From positions 19,647,173-19,711,172 of the forward strand of contig NC_055998.1 of assembly GCF_018446385.1 (NCBI RefSeq): DNA of 64,000 bases. The letters are read 5' to 3'. The notes below the pieces were generated by a model. That model was not told the origin of the DNA, ran no database searches, and saw only the letters and a list, made by a program, of their open reading frames with translations. The DNA is from Zingiber officinale. Taxonomy: Eukaryota; Streptophyta; Magnoliopsida; Zingiberales; Zingiberaceae. This document shows positions 11,462 through 22,363 of the stretch, one piece after another. Each line of letters begins with the position of its first letter. The stretch's first letter is position 1. The translations under genes were made by a program, and so were the position numbers.

Positions 11462-13177
11462 CACAAAACCGGCGAACTCCGCTTCGTCACTGCTCTCGAG
11501 TGAAGAAAAAGAAAGACGCCCTTAATGGGCCATTGGGCCTTCAGATACAAATTGTCGGCCTTATATTGAGCCCTCTTGAACTGATACTAATCTAATTCTC
11601 AATCATATACTTAACCACAAAATCGTTATCAAATCATATATTTGTGTGACCCATTAATTACGATGAAGTCATCATCCTAAGAATTCATGATCATATTCAA
11701 ACCTTGTCGGCAGATTTTGTTGCATTCCATTGTTGCAAATTAATTAATCCTTCAATTAATGCAATGTGTTATACTAATTAAATTGCACCTAATCCTTCTC
11801 CAACCACCGCTTATACATCAAATATATCAAGATTAGGCCCTGGGACTACAAATGCAACGGAAGAATGTTAAATTATCATTTAGACAAGCTATAATGTATT
11901 TTTTTTTCCTTCTAAATAAGGCGTACAATTATAAGATGTTAGGTTTTTGGGCCACCCGTCACGAGTATTTCTTGATTTATCCTGGTAACTGGTGAAAAAT
12001 TTTCATAGAACTGAATTAGTCATCCAGATTTAATATTACCTGATTCATTATTTTGTTTCAAATATATTAAGAATGATTGGTCAAGTATTCCCTTCTTGTC
12101 AAGTGGAAAAAATATTGTGTTCAAATTTTCTTGGAGGTCTCTCAAGTCACCATCACTCATCAAATTGTTGTTCATTAAGGAGGACGCCAATCACATTGGC
12201 TATTGAATAATGGCGAACTTTGTGTTTACTATGATTTGTGATGCCATGTAAAATAGACACAATTTGACTATTATTAATTAATTTGTATTAGTTGTTGGTC
12301 CATGATATGCTGAGCGAAGGCACAACGTTGGAAGCTTGATTGTAAAACAAAGAGCAAATTTTATTTTATTTTATTTTTTTTGCCATCAATACATTATTTC
12401 TGATATATATATCTATATAGATATATATTCACACCCAATTTGATGTCTCATCTTTCCTACGCATCAAAATCTTCTCCCTTTTAAATTATTTCCTCTCGAG
12501 CATATAAAACTCCATGTTGCTTTATTTTAATTGATATTCTGATTAACAACTTTGCCTTTGTTTAAAGGAATTTAAATTTTAAAGCATTATACATTAAATA
12601 TTTGTATCGTGCACCTCAAATGCCAATTTACTATATGCTTCATTATTTTGCATGCATGAATTACACTAATTAATATATTGGAGCAGACTACAAATGATAA
12701 ATTCTAGATCATCTTGTCAATTATGGCTTAGAAATTGACACGTATTGCATGGCCATCATCATCTCTATTTTAGTAATTAATTATTTGATTAAGGTTGGCA
12801 AAGGGATAAGCCAGGCCACAGGACTAAAGTGGTCATTATATAATAATCACTTGATTAGATGTTAATTATAATAAATCCAAAGTCCAAATTATTGATAATG
12901 GGGGTTCATTAAACACAAAAATGCATGTGTCACATTTATTGAAACTTAGTTTGAGATTTCAATTAAGTTAGCGCCCTTTCTTAACCATAACATAACTAAC
13001 ATAGGATGATCACATGCTCGATCGAGCTAGTCTTGAGTCAAAGATTATATTTCTTCCTAGAACAACTTTGCTACCATTAAATTCAAAGATTAATTATACA
13101 TATTTATATTGTCATGCGTCTCTTGTGCCTTTGAACAACTGCACATGTACAGTCGTAATATTTAGTAAAAAAATTTA
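11462..13177. other. AT-rich intergenic region, no gene seen
   Basis: Contains the promoter of the minus-strand gene at its left end. A perfect TA-rich inverted repeat with TATATATCTATATAG lies at about 12404-12429 and could form a cruciform. No splice-compatible coding structure was found on either strand. Confidence 0.5.
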
Positions 13178-13799
13178 GAGGGTGTTTAGTTAAACTTATT
13201 AAAAACAGTTTATAAGTTCGTACAACTTATAAGTTATTTTAGGAGTTTATAAGTTGTTAGGTCTTCTTTTAAAAATAAGTTGTTAAAGTGTTTGAGTGAA
13301 CTTATTACAATCAACTTAAAGATATTGATGTGTTTGGTATTATAAGATCTTTTTATTAATAAAATTATCAAAATGGGTATAATATTATTAATAGAGGGTT
13401 TTGAGATTTTTATTAATAGAGGGTTTTGGGCGAATTTCTGCACTGGGGGAGAGAAAATTAGAAAGAGACGTTGGCGGAGAAGGTGACATAATGTTGGAAG
13501 AAAAGTCGGCGGAGATAAAAAGATATTAGGCTTATAAAAATTTATGAAGGATAAGATGAGGATTTATGAAATTATATAAGGATATTTTAGAAAAATAAAT
13601 TATTAAAATAAGATCTTTTTTTAAAAAGTAGGATCTTTCATACTTTTTTAAAAACAGCTTATGAACTCCAAAACAACTTATTTTGACAACTTATAAACTG
13701 TTTGAAAAAAAATTTACCAAACAAATTTGAAGAGCTTATAACCTCCAAAATAACTTTTAAGCTGTTTTCGAGAGCTTATAAGCTCAGCCAAACATCCTC
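13178..13799. mobile_element. 622-bp MITE, probably PIF/Harbinger (Tourist)-type
   Basis: Imperfect terminal inverted repeats: GAGGGTGTTTAG at the left, and the right end CAAACATCCTC, which reads GAGGATGTTTG on the other strand. Direct 3-bp duplications TTA flank it at 13175-13177 and 13800-13802. Subterminal AACTTATAAGTT and AGCTTATAAGCT words recur. There is no transposase reading frame. The TTA duplication points to PIF/Harbinger. The short TSD makes this a moderate call, and an hAT assignment with different ends cannot be fully excluded. Confidence 0.7.
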
Positions 13800-13802
13800 T
13801 TA

Positions 13803-14290
13803 CTACAAACTATAGTATATACATATGAGTAATCAAGTAGATCTTACTCGTATATATCTGAAGAAGATTAATCAAGACATGATACGGTATTATTTATCTA
13901 GAAGACCATGAAGATTCTGTATTGTATTCGAAATCCAGATAGCAGCAGCATCCAACTAGATATACCATGCAATCTTCCTCCACGTGACATAATATATACT
14001 TATAATATATATATATATACCATATCAAACCCATTAATTAATTACCAAGATGATCGATCGATACTTAAAGCGCAGTAGATACGACCATTTGGGCTGAACA
14101 AGCTATAACTTGGAAAGCGTATGAGATCTCCCCGAATCTACAAAAAAATATGAACCAGCAGGAGCAGTTTGACCTTTAAATGGCTGTTGCCAACTCATCA
14201 GATGTTTCTTTATACATCGATCACTTCTTCCTCTTCTTCTTCTTCTTGTTGCAATTAAGGTAGACGAGAGGCCAGGATCGAGATCGATCG
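13803..14290 (+). promoter_or_regulatory. promoter region of the SPEAR-type gene
   Basis: Contains a TA microsatellite near 13996-14020, a possible TATA box (TTTATACAT) near 14208-14216 about 80 bases before the ATG, and a CTT-rich tract at about 14225-14247. The start site and the TATA assignment are inferred from position. Confidence 0.4.
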
Positions 14291-15381
14291 ATGGAGGGCC
14301 GATCATACTTGCAGAGATTGAGATTGGGAAGCGGATCGAGATCCTCCGGTTCGAGGAAAGGGAAGAAGAGCAGCAGCGAGAAGGCCCCGAAGCAGCCCCA
14401 GAGAGGACTCGGGGTGGCTCAGTTGGAGAAGATGCGGTTGGAAGACCAAATGAAAGAGCATATCTCCAATAATTACCACAACGATCTCAACATGGTCTTC
14501 TCCTCTTTCTTAATTATATATCCAAATTAAGCTTGTGATGTACATGTTCAGTAATATCTTTTTAATGATCCATGATGAAATCTAATCAATCGTGGTTTTT
14601 GTTGTGCAGGAAGATCAGTCGAGAGTCGAAAGTTTACGGTTATCGCCATCCCCATCGTCTTCATCCAATTTAGGGTCTTCATTGTATGCACTTCATCCTA
14701 ATGCTATGGTATGTTAAATTGGCAATACTGTCTATCTAGTATTCGACTTCAACATGCTTATTAAAGTGTAACATATTACAGATTTAATTTCTCATGAGCT
14801 TCTTCTAGTTTATCTTATGATTTTATGTAATAAACTACTAATCTTGTTACAAATATGGGTTAGAGAGGATATGGGGATACTGAAATTGGAGGTTCCAATT
14901 ACGGTGATTACTGGCCTAATCCTTCAACAAGGTAATAATTAATAATGTGTTTTAGACTAGTCTTTTCTTTCTAGAAACTGTTCTCGTAATATTTTCTAAT
15001 TTTCTTGATTTATGTGTAACTTATCCCAGCTCACAAGGATTAAGCAGTACTACTGCGTTTCAATATTACAAGCCTCCAAGTACTGTTACATTGCCACTTT
15101 TCGGAAATTATCAGGAGGTTGTTTTAGTTTCTTTTCTTAATTATCAGATCTCTCTCTCTCTCTCTCTCTCTCTTGTGATCCTATAATTAAGTCATTATAT
15201 ATTAAGTTAACTGTAGAAACTTAAGATTAATTAGTTTCTGGGTTTACGTTGCTGCCTGCAGTATGCAGCACAGAAGACGAGGCATGAAAGACGCCAATCA
15301 ATGGATTCATTCACTCACACTCAAGCTTCTGACTCGAGTAATGAACAAGAGCTGGACTTGGAGCTTAGACTTTCACTGTAA
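14291..15381 (+). CDS. SPOROCYTELESS-like EAR-containing protein (SPEAR/TIE family), five exons, 192 aa
   Basis: Exons 14291-14494, 14610-14708, 14864-14931, 15030-15117 and 15262-15381 join in frame with GT-AG borders. Residues about 37-53 hold the family signature PQRGLGVAQLEKMRLED, preceded by a basic Ser/Lys-rich stretch (SRKGKKSSSEK). The protein ends exactly in an EAR repression motif, LDLELRLSL (184-192). In SPL/NZZ and TIE/SPEAR proteins the N-terminal signature contacts TCP factors and the C-terminal EAR recruits TOPLESS, so the protein acts as a nuclear adaptor for repression in sporogenesis, leaf or ovule development. The middle is low-complexity and Ser/Tyr-rich. The donor after exon 1 (ATG|GTCTTC) is weaker than the rest but keeps the frame. 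No damage is visible. Confidence 0.9.
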
Positions 15382-15753
15382 CTAAGTCATTAATTAAGCG
15401 TATGATAATCCTCAATAATGGATGTTAATTTTGTGCTGAGTTGTCTAATTTGGTTCTAATGCTGTATTCAAAGTATACACGCGATTGCATGCAATCCCTA
15501 TCTCATGTATTATGAGAGCTAGAGAGCTAAGAGAAATATCCAAATCATGCAAATGTCAGTAATTAATATTTGTTTCAGTAAGAACTTTGTATGAATATAT
15601 GAGAGCATTCATAACTTCGTATTTTATGATCGAATTGGATTCAAAGTTTAATTCGGTAGATTGTTTTTAAAGAAATTTATTTTCACATATCCGGTGAAAC
15701 TTATATAGAGAGAAAGGAATGCAACACGCATTTCCATTATAATTCCTTCCTAG
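15382..15753. other. convergent intergenic gap
   Basis: The gap between the stops of the SPEAR-type gene (+) and the small gene at 15754 (-) must carry both 3' untranslated regions. AT-rich with no coding signal. Confidence 0.6.
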
Positions 15754-16125
15754 CTACTCTTCTTCTTCCTGATCATCCTTCTTTAATTCCCTGCTTCTCC
15801 ACTGGACGTGCTCTGCTTTCTTCTCCAACTCTCTGAGAACCTTCACTACCTCGCGCAACACTGCCCCTGCTCCGCTCGATCCTTCCATGCCCACCATCGC
15901 AGCCAGCACTTCAATCTTCTTTCGCGCGCTCTCCGCCTCCAGCAGCTCAACCTCTGCGTCGTCGTCGTCACAGTTGCCATCGTGCGTCGTCGCTGCGCCC
16001 GACGACGCGACTTCATCACGACCCGCTGCGGAGCCTTTGGATAATTCCGACGGATGGCGGCGGCGTCGCCTCCCCCCTGTTTGACGAAATGCCTGAACTA
16101 ACCGGCCACGGCGTGGCGGCTCCAT
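15754..16125 (-). CDS. small acidic protein with predicted helices, 123 aa, function unknown
   Basis: Single-exon frame from ATG at 16125 to the stop at 15754. The N-terminus is basic (MEPPRRGRLVQAF, then GGRRRRRH, a possible nuclear signal). The middle is acidic (CDDDDAEVELLEAESARKK). Next come two helix-like segments separated by a Gly/Ser turn (KIEVLAAMVGMEGSSGAGAV, then LREVVKVLRELEKKAEHV), and the tail is acidic. The helix-loop-helix spacing recalls non-DNA-binding HLH proteins of the IBH1/PAR type, but the similarity is weak and I do not claim it. GC-rich codon use and a TATA box 68 bases upstream support a real gene. A longer frame starts at 16236, but its extra residues overlap the TATA box, so I prefer 16125. 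Confidence 0.65.
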   Translation of the reverse strand: MEPPRRGRLVQAFRQTGGRRRRRHPSELSKGSAAGRDEVASSGAATTHDGNCDDDDAEVELLEAESARKKIEVLAAMVGMEGSSGAGAVLREVVKVLRELEKKAEHVQWRSRELKKDDQEEEE

Positions 16126-16192
16126 GAAACGAAGGCAAAGTAAGGTGGTATGGATTGCGAGAGTGGATAATCTCTTCCCTGATGCTGAAGCG

Positions 16193-16200
16193 TTTAAATA
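16193..16200 (-). promoter_or_regulatory. TATA box of the small minus-strand gene
   Basis: TATTTAAA on the minus strand, 68 bases before the ATG at 16125, a normal plant distance once a leader of about 35 bases is allowed. A G-box (CACGTG, 16413-16418) lies further upstream, and the block 16290-16375 between them is rich in GCACGC and GAGA words. Confidence 0.55.
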
Positions 16201-16559
16201 GACGCGCGACATGCGATGTCGAGTTCCGGAAAACATGTCCCCAGTTTGAAGGGGCGCCTTTTGCTGGGATTAGGGAGGGTGATGGCGAGCGGGGCGCACG
16301 CACGCGCGCATTCGCCATGAGAGGAGACATAGACAAGTGGCTACGAACGCACGCACGCACGCGAGAGAGAAGATGCGTGGTGGCTGATATGGAGAGTATT
16401 CAAGGCCTCCACCACGTGTATCGAAAAGATTAATGCACATGTTGAGATGGAGATCAAAATTAAGATGGGCCAACAGAATCATATCCGTTGCTGTTTCAGA
16501 CCGAACGGATCCATCATTCGACTCGGTTAATTCAGTAAGACATTCTTATTACCGAAGAT

Positions 16560-17689
16560 TGTTAGAGAAAATTATTGCATTTGAAATTATAGGATCTTAA
16601 TCTTATATGTTGAGAGACTTGAACGGATAATCTCAAACTATTAGTAGGATTGGAACTGTCAAGTTTTTGACGGTTCGAGTCACAGAGTCGGAATGTCACC
16701 TGATTGTCAAGTGATGCCGAGTTGAAATGAGTTCTCCCGAGTGGATGCCGAGCGAAAACAGAGCGCTCCCGAGTGCCGAGTTGGGACACTAGTCGATGCG
16801 ATGCGTGGCCGAGTTAGGAGTCGATCGCCGAATCGGGAAGAAGTTGCCAATCGAGTGCCAGGTGGTTCTGGAGAGGAAGCCGAGACAAGACACAAGTCAC
16901 CCGAATCATCGAGTCAGGAAAGATTCCTGATTGCTCAAAAATCGAGATGTCGATATCTGCATTCAACGCAGTTTCCTTGAAACAGATTCACCCCACCTCT
17001 GGCTGTGCTTCAAGGTTCTCTCGGGTCATATGTTTCCCATGATACAATAACAAACTGTGATCGCCACCAAGCATTGGTGGATCACAACGAACTAAGAATG
17101 TATCTGAGTGCTATCACGAGTAGTTTAGTAGAATGAATGTACGACTGAGAGAAAAGTATCAGGGAACGAAGGTGGAGGAATTCTTTTACTATTATTTTCA
17201 CTTCTATCTTTCTGTTCTTACTCATGACCTCATTTTATAGGAGCGTTAACCTCTAGCTGTAATGAATGACCGAGTTATGGTCATTTAACATTGGGTTTAA
17301 TGATAGTCATCTGTTATTACTGATAGGCTATTATTGCCGAGAGGTTACGGAATCACCATTAACTCATATTCATTTCTGTTACACTCTTAAGCAGGTAGCA
17401 AAATGAGATTCAGGTGGGAAAACGTTAACTCATTTATTTGGGCAAATTTTACACTGACCGGTCTGGCATACGGTACGTGCAAGTCATTCTCACACACGAG
17501 TCAACTTGGTTCAGTGTAATCCGGGCCTTGGATTTGCACCCACTTGTGTGAGAGAGCATCTCTCTATGCATTTCTTCACATCATCAATGCATGTGCAATA
17601 ATATATAAACTTCCAATATGAGACTAAACTTATACACAAAGGAGTCTCCTTATTCCTTTTCATCTCCTTTTCCATTCACATTTCTAACA
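16560..17689 (-). mobile_element. element A: 3' LTR of the outer minus-strand Copia
   Basis: The ends form TGTTAG...CTAACA (plus strand TGTTAGAG at 16560, TTTCTAACA ending at 17689). On the minus strand a polypurine tract (TGTGGGGGAT, within 17690-17702) comes immediately before the LTR start, which makes this the 3' LTR of an element running leftward. A TATA sequence (CTATAAAA, minus) lies near 17235. The matching 5' LTR is not in the window, so no TSD can be checked. Confidence 0.75.
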
Positions 17690-18097
17690 ATCCCCCACAT
17701 GAATGGAAATATGATATATGATATCATTCAACAGTTGAATCCAGTATAGAACAGATAGGTTTTACCCTTTGAACGTTTTCTTGTGAAAATTTGTTTGCTT
17801 ACTACAGTAGACACGATGTCCTTTAACTATTCTGTCATTTGTGTAAGTATTGATATATCTCACCCAAGACTCTCCAAGATACATCTCAATTGTCATGATT
17901 GTGTTCGTTCTTGGCCATGAATACGTCTGTTTTTGTGAGAAGCTCTAAGAATTGTGCCTCTAATTCTCTTTGAAGCGACTCCACTTTTTTCTCACATAGG
18001 TGATTTTTGAATTACTAAAAGTCGCTTGCTTAACCTCCATCCTTCACTGATCTATTGGGTCGTTCTCCCACAATGAGCAATTTTATCGATGCAATTA
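17690..18097 (-). pseudogene. element A: region after RNase H, to the polypurine tract
   Basis: Internal region of A between the end of pol and the 3' LTR, read on the minus strand. Next to the solo LTR insertion it still encodes a short GLKG-like end of pol and then runs into stops. The TGTGGGGGAT tract ends it. The region is split from the rest of pol by the solo LTR at 18103. Confidence 0.55.
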
Positions 18098-18102
18098 GGT
18101 TG

Positions 18103-20619
18103 TGTTAGAGTGTATACTAAAAGCCTAGCTTTTGTAAACATTTACTTTTTGAAATAAAAGAATCACATTGGTTAATATCTGTATTTATTTGTTAAATGTA
18201 ATCGTTCAATTAATTTATATAGTAGATAACATGGAGTGTGGTGTCACACTTAGAAGATCATGTTGTCAGTTCTTTATAAATTATAAATAGTTGCTCACGA
18301 CTAAGATGGAAAGGAACAAACCATCGGAATAGTCGTAGTGTAATTAAGTATTAGTTTATCTTGATTAATAAATTACACTGATATACTCTAAGTGTATTGA
18401 GTAGGACCATTTAGGTAAGTTCTTTTTGTACTGACTTAATAAAAGAACTAGACCTTAGTTATTATGGAAGTGTGTGCTCTTAATCCTAATATAATAACAA
18501 GCACATATATTTAATATTTATTTCTTTGACTTATCAGAGGATGAGGTTTAGCTCGATAAATCAATATGTCCGATAAGTTCGGAAATAATATTACTTATAG
18601 TGTGTGTTGTTGATTATAGAATGAATATGTGTCCTAGTTATTTAGGTTGAAAATGTCCCCAAGAGGAGCTCATAAGGATTGCCATGTTAAACCCTGCAGG
18701 TGTACTTAGTCCGACATGACAATGAAGTTGAGTGGTACTACTCTTGGAGCTAGATATTAATTAAGTGAGTTATCAGTAACTTACTTAATTAGTGGGTATT
18801 TGTTATCTTAAACACAGGGAGACTAACACACTCATGATAAGAAGGAGCCCATAATGTAATTTGGGATTAGTGCGGTAGTGCGATAATAACTTTCTAGTGG
18901 AATGAGTTATTATCGATGAATTTGAGTTGTGTGTTCGGGGTGAGCACGGGATACTAAGCTCATCAGAAGGCTAAAACCAATTTCTCCTCTAGGTCCCTGT
19001 CGTAGCCTCATTAAATCCTCAAGTCCATCCAAAGAAAGGTCCATCTTGGTGTCCAAGAAGGGGGTCGACCCAATGCTTGGTGACCAAGCAAGGGCCGACC
19101 ACATCCTCTTTATAGGGGCCGACCCTATTGCTTGGTGACCAAGCATGTAGGGGCCGTGGACCGATCAGGGCACTAGCCGTTGACCAAGCATTGGGTCGAC
19201 CACATCCTCTTTATAGGGGCCGACCCTATTGCTTGGTGACCAAGCATGTAGGGGCCGTCCAAGATTAATTCAAATAGAAGGGTTGTTTTGAATTTTTAAA
19301 ATCTTCTATTTGTAGAAAACTATAAGTTTTAAAAGAGAGATTTTAATTTTTAAAACTTTCCTTATTTGAATTAGGTCACATGTTTTAATAGAGAGTTTTA
19401 AAAGTTTTAAAACTTTTCTTTTTTAACTATCCTCATGGTTTAAGAAAAAAAGGAAGATAAGTTTTAAAATGAAAATTTTCTATCACTATGTTAAAAAAAG
19501 GAAATTTTATAAGAGAAGTTTTAAATTTTAAAACATGGTTTTAATTTTTAGAACTTTCCTTTTTTAACTCCTACTTTAGGAAAGAGAGCTTGTAAAATTT
19601 TATAAAAATTTTTCTTGTAAAATTTTATTAAAAAAATAATAATTCCTTTCCTCTTATAGGGGTCGACCACCCTTGCTTGGTGCCCAAGCAAGGTGGCCGG
19701 CCATGTTTAAATTATAAAATCATCAAATTTATTTTTGGTGATTGATTCAATCAAGAGGAAAGAAAAGGAAAAGCTAGAGGAAGATTTTAATTTTTGTAAA
19801 AAAATTTCCCTTATTTGCCTTGGGCAACTAATATAAAAGAAGGGGCGAGGAGACTTCATGAGACAAAATTCTTATTCTCTTGCTTGGAAAATCTCAAGTG
19901 GCCGACCCTCCCTCTCCCTTCTCTTTTCCCTTTTGCTCTCTTCTCCTTGGTGGTGGTGGTGGCCGGATTTTAGAAGAAGAGGAAGAAGCTTTTGGGTGGT
20001 GATCATCTTAGAGGTTCGTCGCCCACACGACGTCCAAGGCAAGGCGAGGAATACAGCAGAAGATCTTGAGGTCATTAGCTTACAAAGAGAAGGTATAACT
20101 AGTAGTATTCTTCCGCATCATACTAGTTATTTTCTTTGTAAGAATTCTAAATACAAGAGGCAATTAGATCTAGTTTATCGAATTTATTTTTCGAGTTTGT
20201 GTTTTCTTCTTTTTCGAATTTGTGATTCGATTGTTATTTTTTGTTAATCTAGAGTTATTTAAGGAAATTAAATATTAGCTTTCCTTAAAAGGCTTTGTCT
20301 AGGCGGTGGTGGTTGCTCCCATATCCAAGAAGGTCATGTGCCTCGCCATGCAGTTCTGGAAGCCAATTTTGGGAATTAATATTTAATGGAATTAATAACA
20401 TAGGTGGATTTGAATCAATAGTGTCAAGTTCCGCTTGCGATTCAAATCTAAACCATTAAGAACAGATAAGTTAAATTTGGAATCAATGATGTTAAGTTCC
20501 GTCTGTGATTCCTAATTTAACTTCTAAAGAACACAATAGGTTATTTAAGGAAAGGTTCGACACTTGTACAAAAATTTTTGTACAATGGAACCAGTACGTT
20601 TTCCTAGGACAAACCAACA
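18103..20619 (+). mobile_element. H-family solo LTR, 2,517 bp, TSD GGTTG
   Basis: Begins TGTTAGAGTGTATAC and ends ACCAACA, flanked by GGTTG at 18098-18102 and 20620-20624. No primer-binding site or internal region follows, so this is a solo LTR left by recombination between two LTRs. It is inserted in element A. A TATA box (TATAAAAG) lies near 19829. The U3 part has a tandem duplication with a period of about 101 bases (19097-19157 and 19198-19258) and palindromes TGCTTGGTGACCAAGCA. The same family supplies the LTR at 54672-57088 and the fragment at 1-598. Confidence 0.92.
20291..20364 (+). other. copy 2 of the conserved motif, candidate structured RNA
   Basis: It runs from GGCTTTGTCTAGG to TCTGGAAGCC in the R/U5 part of the solo LTR. 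GGCTT and AAGCC can pair. The core words CCAAGAAGG and TGCCTCGCCA are shared with the other three copies. Confidence 0.6.
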
Positions 20620-20624
20620 GGTTG

Positions 20625-21034
20625 TCCCTTTAAATCCAGTTCTTGGGATTTCTAGTCTGCATAGATTGAGTTTCTTATACACCAACATTTCTAATCGACG
20701 TCAAGCTCATCCCTTGAGATGAACTTGCAACTAATTCTCTATTTAACCCTTTAGTTAACGAATCTGCTAGGTTATCCTTTGACTTCACATAATCAACGGT
20801 GATAACTGATCCTATTGAGAGTAGTTGTCGAATGATATTATGTCAATGACGTATATGTCTAAACTTACCATTATACAGATGACTCTATGCCCAACCAATT
20901 GCTAATTGACTATCACAATATATGTAAATTATCGACACTAGTTTCAGCCATCTAGGAACATCTTCTAAGAATTTCTGTAGTCATTCAACCTCAAGTGGTA
21001 CAAGCTCAGATTCTACCATAGATCTAGTTATTAT
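20625..21034 (-). pseudogene. element A: RNase H end of Copia pol
   Basis: On the minus strand the block reads as a decayed Copia RNase H: SMVESELVPLE, then IYCDSQLAIGWA, VDYVKSKDNLADSLTKGLN, the typical C-terminal signature. Several in-frame stops are present. The reading resumes on the other side of element B at 59082, where the preceding WCCYLVENSKQT piece lies, so B was inserted inside RNase H. Confidence 0.8.
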
Positions 21035-21938
21035 TGTTGGAACTCCAAGGTGTTTTGATGTGATCAAACGAGTTAAGTTAGGTCCTGTTTTGTCTAACCC
21101 TTGTGTCTAAGCGTACAGGAGCTTAGAACACAGGAAGTCGAGCGGAAGACGCGACTAGCGAGAAGGGCAGCACGGGAGAGAGCCAACGGGCTCGATGCGC
21201 CCGAGGGGCGCGGTGACCGCGGAAGAGTACACCGGCGGACGAGAAGAACGTACGCGACATTCGAGGGACGAGAAACTGGGAAGGAAGGCTGCTCAAGGAG
21301 AAGGCCTAAACTTAGGTTCGGGTGAGCCCTATTCCGGATAGCCGAGATCACCCAAGCTAGTGAAGTCGAGTTGAAGACCCGGACCGAGACGTTCTAAACC
21401 GGAGCAGAGGAACCGGACCACAAAAAGTCATCAAGGTTGACTTAAGTGGTCTGGGCGCCCGGAATCATTCCGGGCGCCTTGGGCACCTTTTGAGGGTCCG
21501 GGCGCCCGGAACCCAAAACTCATCCACGATGATGTCGACGCTGACTGATCCTTGGGGGATAAAGTTTTATTCCCCCTAGGGCGCTCGGAACCCTTCGGGG
21601 TGCCCCGAAAAGTGCTATAAATATAGCACTGATCTGCACAGATTTTTAATCTCACTTGTAATCAGTTTCTTAGTGCTTTACTTTTCTGTCTGTACTCTCA
21701 ACGCTGTAAAGAGGCTACTCCACCCGAAAGAGATCGTCAGATAGTGCACCGTATTCATCTTGGATTAGCAATGCTCTGATTGCAAACAAAGTAAATCTCT
21801 CGTGTCTGATTTCTTTATTTAGTCTCTGTTTCTTTTATTACAAGTGTGTTATTAAGTTGAAAATCCGAGAAAGGTTTGTGTTTATTTTTGTAGGGCAATT
21901 CACCCCTCCCCTCTTGCCGGCCTCCAAAGGGACCAACA
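21035..21938 (+). repeat. element B: 5' LTR, 904 bp
   Basis: TGTTGG...CCAACA ends. The U3 part contains palindromic GGGCGCCCGGA words (about 21448-21600), then TATAAATA at 21616-21623. Next come a terminator-like region and the typical end 'CACCCCTCCCCTCTTGCCGG' just before the primer-binding site. It matches the 3' LTR pieces at 27852-27935 and 58236-59076. Confidence 0.88.
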
Positions 21939-21940
21939 AG

Positions 21941-21952
21941 TGGTATCAGAGC
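21941..21952 (+). other. element B: primer-binding site
   Basis: TGGTATCAGAGC, complementary to the 3' end of initiator methionine tRNA, placed two bases after the 5' LTR as in Copia elements. Confidence 0.9.
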
Positions 21953-21993
21953 AAGGTGCTTCAGGAGGACTAACCGCCGATTGAAGCAACAAG

Positions 21994-22363
21994 ATGGTCG
22001 GACCGAGCATTGTTCCACCAAAATTCGAGGAGGACTTAGCACACTAGAAGCGTCATATGGAGGTATTCCTAAAAACTGATTTCGAAATTTGGTTAATTAT
22101 AAAGTATGAGTTTGTAGCTCCGACGGATCAAGATGGAGAAGACAAAGAAGAGAGCCATTGGACAAAGAAGGAGCAGAATGATTCCATAGTGAACAACCGT
22201 GCGGAATATCACCTGCTGAGCGTGTTGCCGCCTCAAGAAGTCAACCGCATCGGAAGCTACTCGTCGGCCAAAGAACTCTGGGAGAAGTTCCTGGAGCTCC
22301 ACGAAGGAACATCCGAAACTAAGCTAGCAAGAAGAGACATCCTTTGGAACAGACTGATGAACA
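21994..22363 (+). pseudogene. element B: gag, N-terminal part (broken)
   Basis: Starts at the ATG at 21994 (MVGPSIVPPKFEED). A TAG stop lies where related gags have the tryptophan of the WKRKMEVFF motif, as in the gag at 61484, so the single-base change TGG to TAG broke it. Beyond the stop the UBN2-type sequence continues (EVFLKTDFEIWLIIKYEF ... VLPPQEVNRIGSYSSAKEL). It is cut at 22363 by element C. Confidence 0.85.

Noticed and set aside
20291..20364. The conserved motif as a hammerhead or twister ribozyme
   Set aside because: I could not find the hammerhead core (CTGATGA ... GAAA) or the conserved twister core. It remains an unclassified candidate.
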